Origin: Pseudomonadota bacterium
GTDB taxonomy: Bacteria; Pseudomonadota; Alphaproteobacteria; Rhizobiales; Devosiaceae
Direction: 5' to 3'
Assembly (NCBI GenBank): GCA_023437755.1
Contig: JAEZFJ010000036.1
Coordinates: forward strand, 1-6,822
DNA length: 6,822 nucleotides
The notes under the pieces are model-generated. The model was not told the origin of the DNA. It made no database searches and saw only the letters and a program-made list of their open reading frames with translations. Below are positions 6,821 to 6,822 of the stretch, piece by piece; the stretch's first letter is position 1; each line of letters opens with the position of its first letter. A program made the position numbers and the translations under genes.

Positions 6821-6822
6821 GC

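Overview
The window is GC-rich bacterial chromosome and carries the genes of a cytoplasmic (assimilatory) nitrate reductase system. Gene content and protein style fit a proteobacterium, most plausibly an alphaproteobacterium: the nearest layout I know is the Bradyrhizobium narK-bjgb-flp-nasC operon. This placement rests on recognition of the protein families and was not checked by a search.

Layout. Positions 1-26 are the 3' end of a tRNA gene on the + strand, including an encoded CCA. Positions 27-297 hold no gene I can support. From 298 to 1299 there are three small genes, all on the - strand: a 71-residue helical protein, a 64-residue protein with an HMA (heavy-metal-associated)-like pattern that lacks one of the two metal-binding cysteines, and a 127-residue membrane protein. 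A plausible sigma70-type promoter precedes the 64-residue gene. On the + strand, 1332-1517 carries what looks like the last ~60 codons of a LacI-family regulator, with no upstream part. From 1594 to 6807 a tight three-gene operon runs on the - strand: a NarK-type nitrate/nitrite transporter, a NirB-like FAD/NAD(P)H oxidoreductase, and a molybdopterin nitrate reductase with a C-terminal BFD-type [2Fe-2S] domain.

How the genes work together. By family knowledge, NarK moves nitrate in and/or nitrite out, the flavoprotein takes electrons from NAD(P)H, and these pass through the [2Fe-2S] and [4Fe-4S] centres of NasC to the Mo-bis-MGD site, where nitrate becomes nitrite. The siroheme nitrite reductase (NirBD), the haemoglobin of the Bradyrhizobium operon and any regulator of the nas genes are absent from the window. 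The operon promoter would lie just beyond 6822 and cannot be seen.

The part of the window beside the tRNA (27-1593) looks like an accessory or decayed segment: small unrecognised genes, an orphan regulator tail and loosely packed DNA. I see no integrase, transposase or second copy of the tRNA end, so an integrated island is only a suggestion. I found no clear candidate for an undescribed system. The best lead is the small HMA-like protein and its neighbours.
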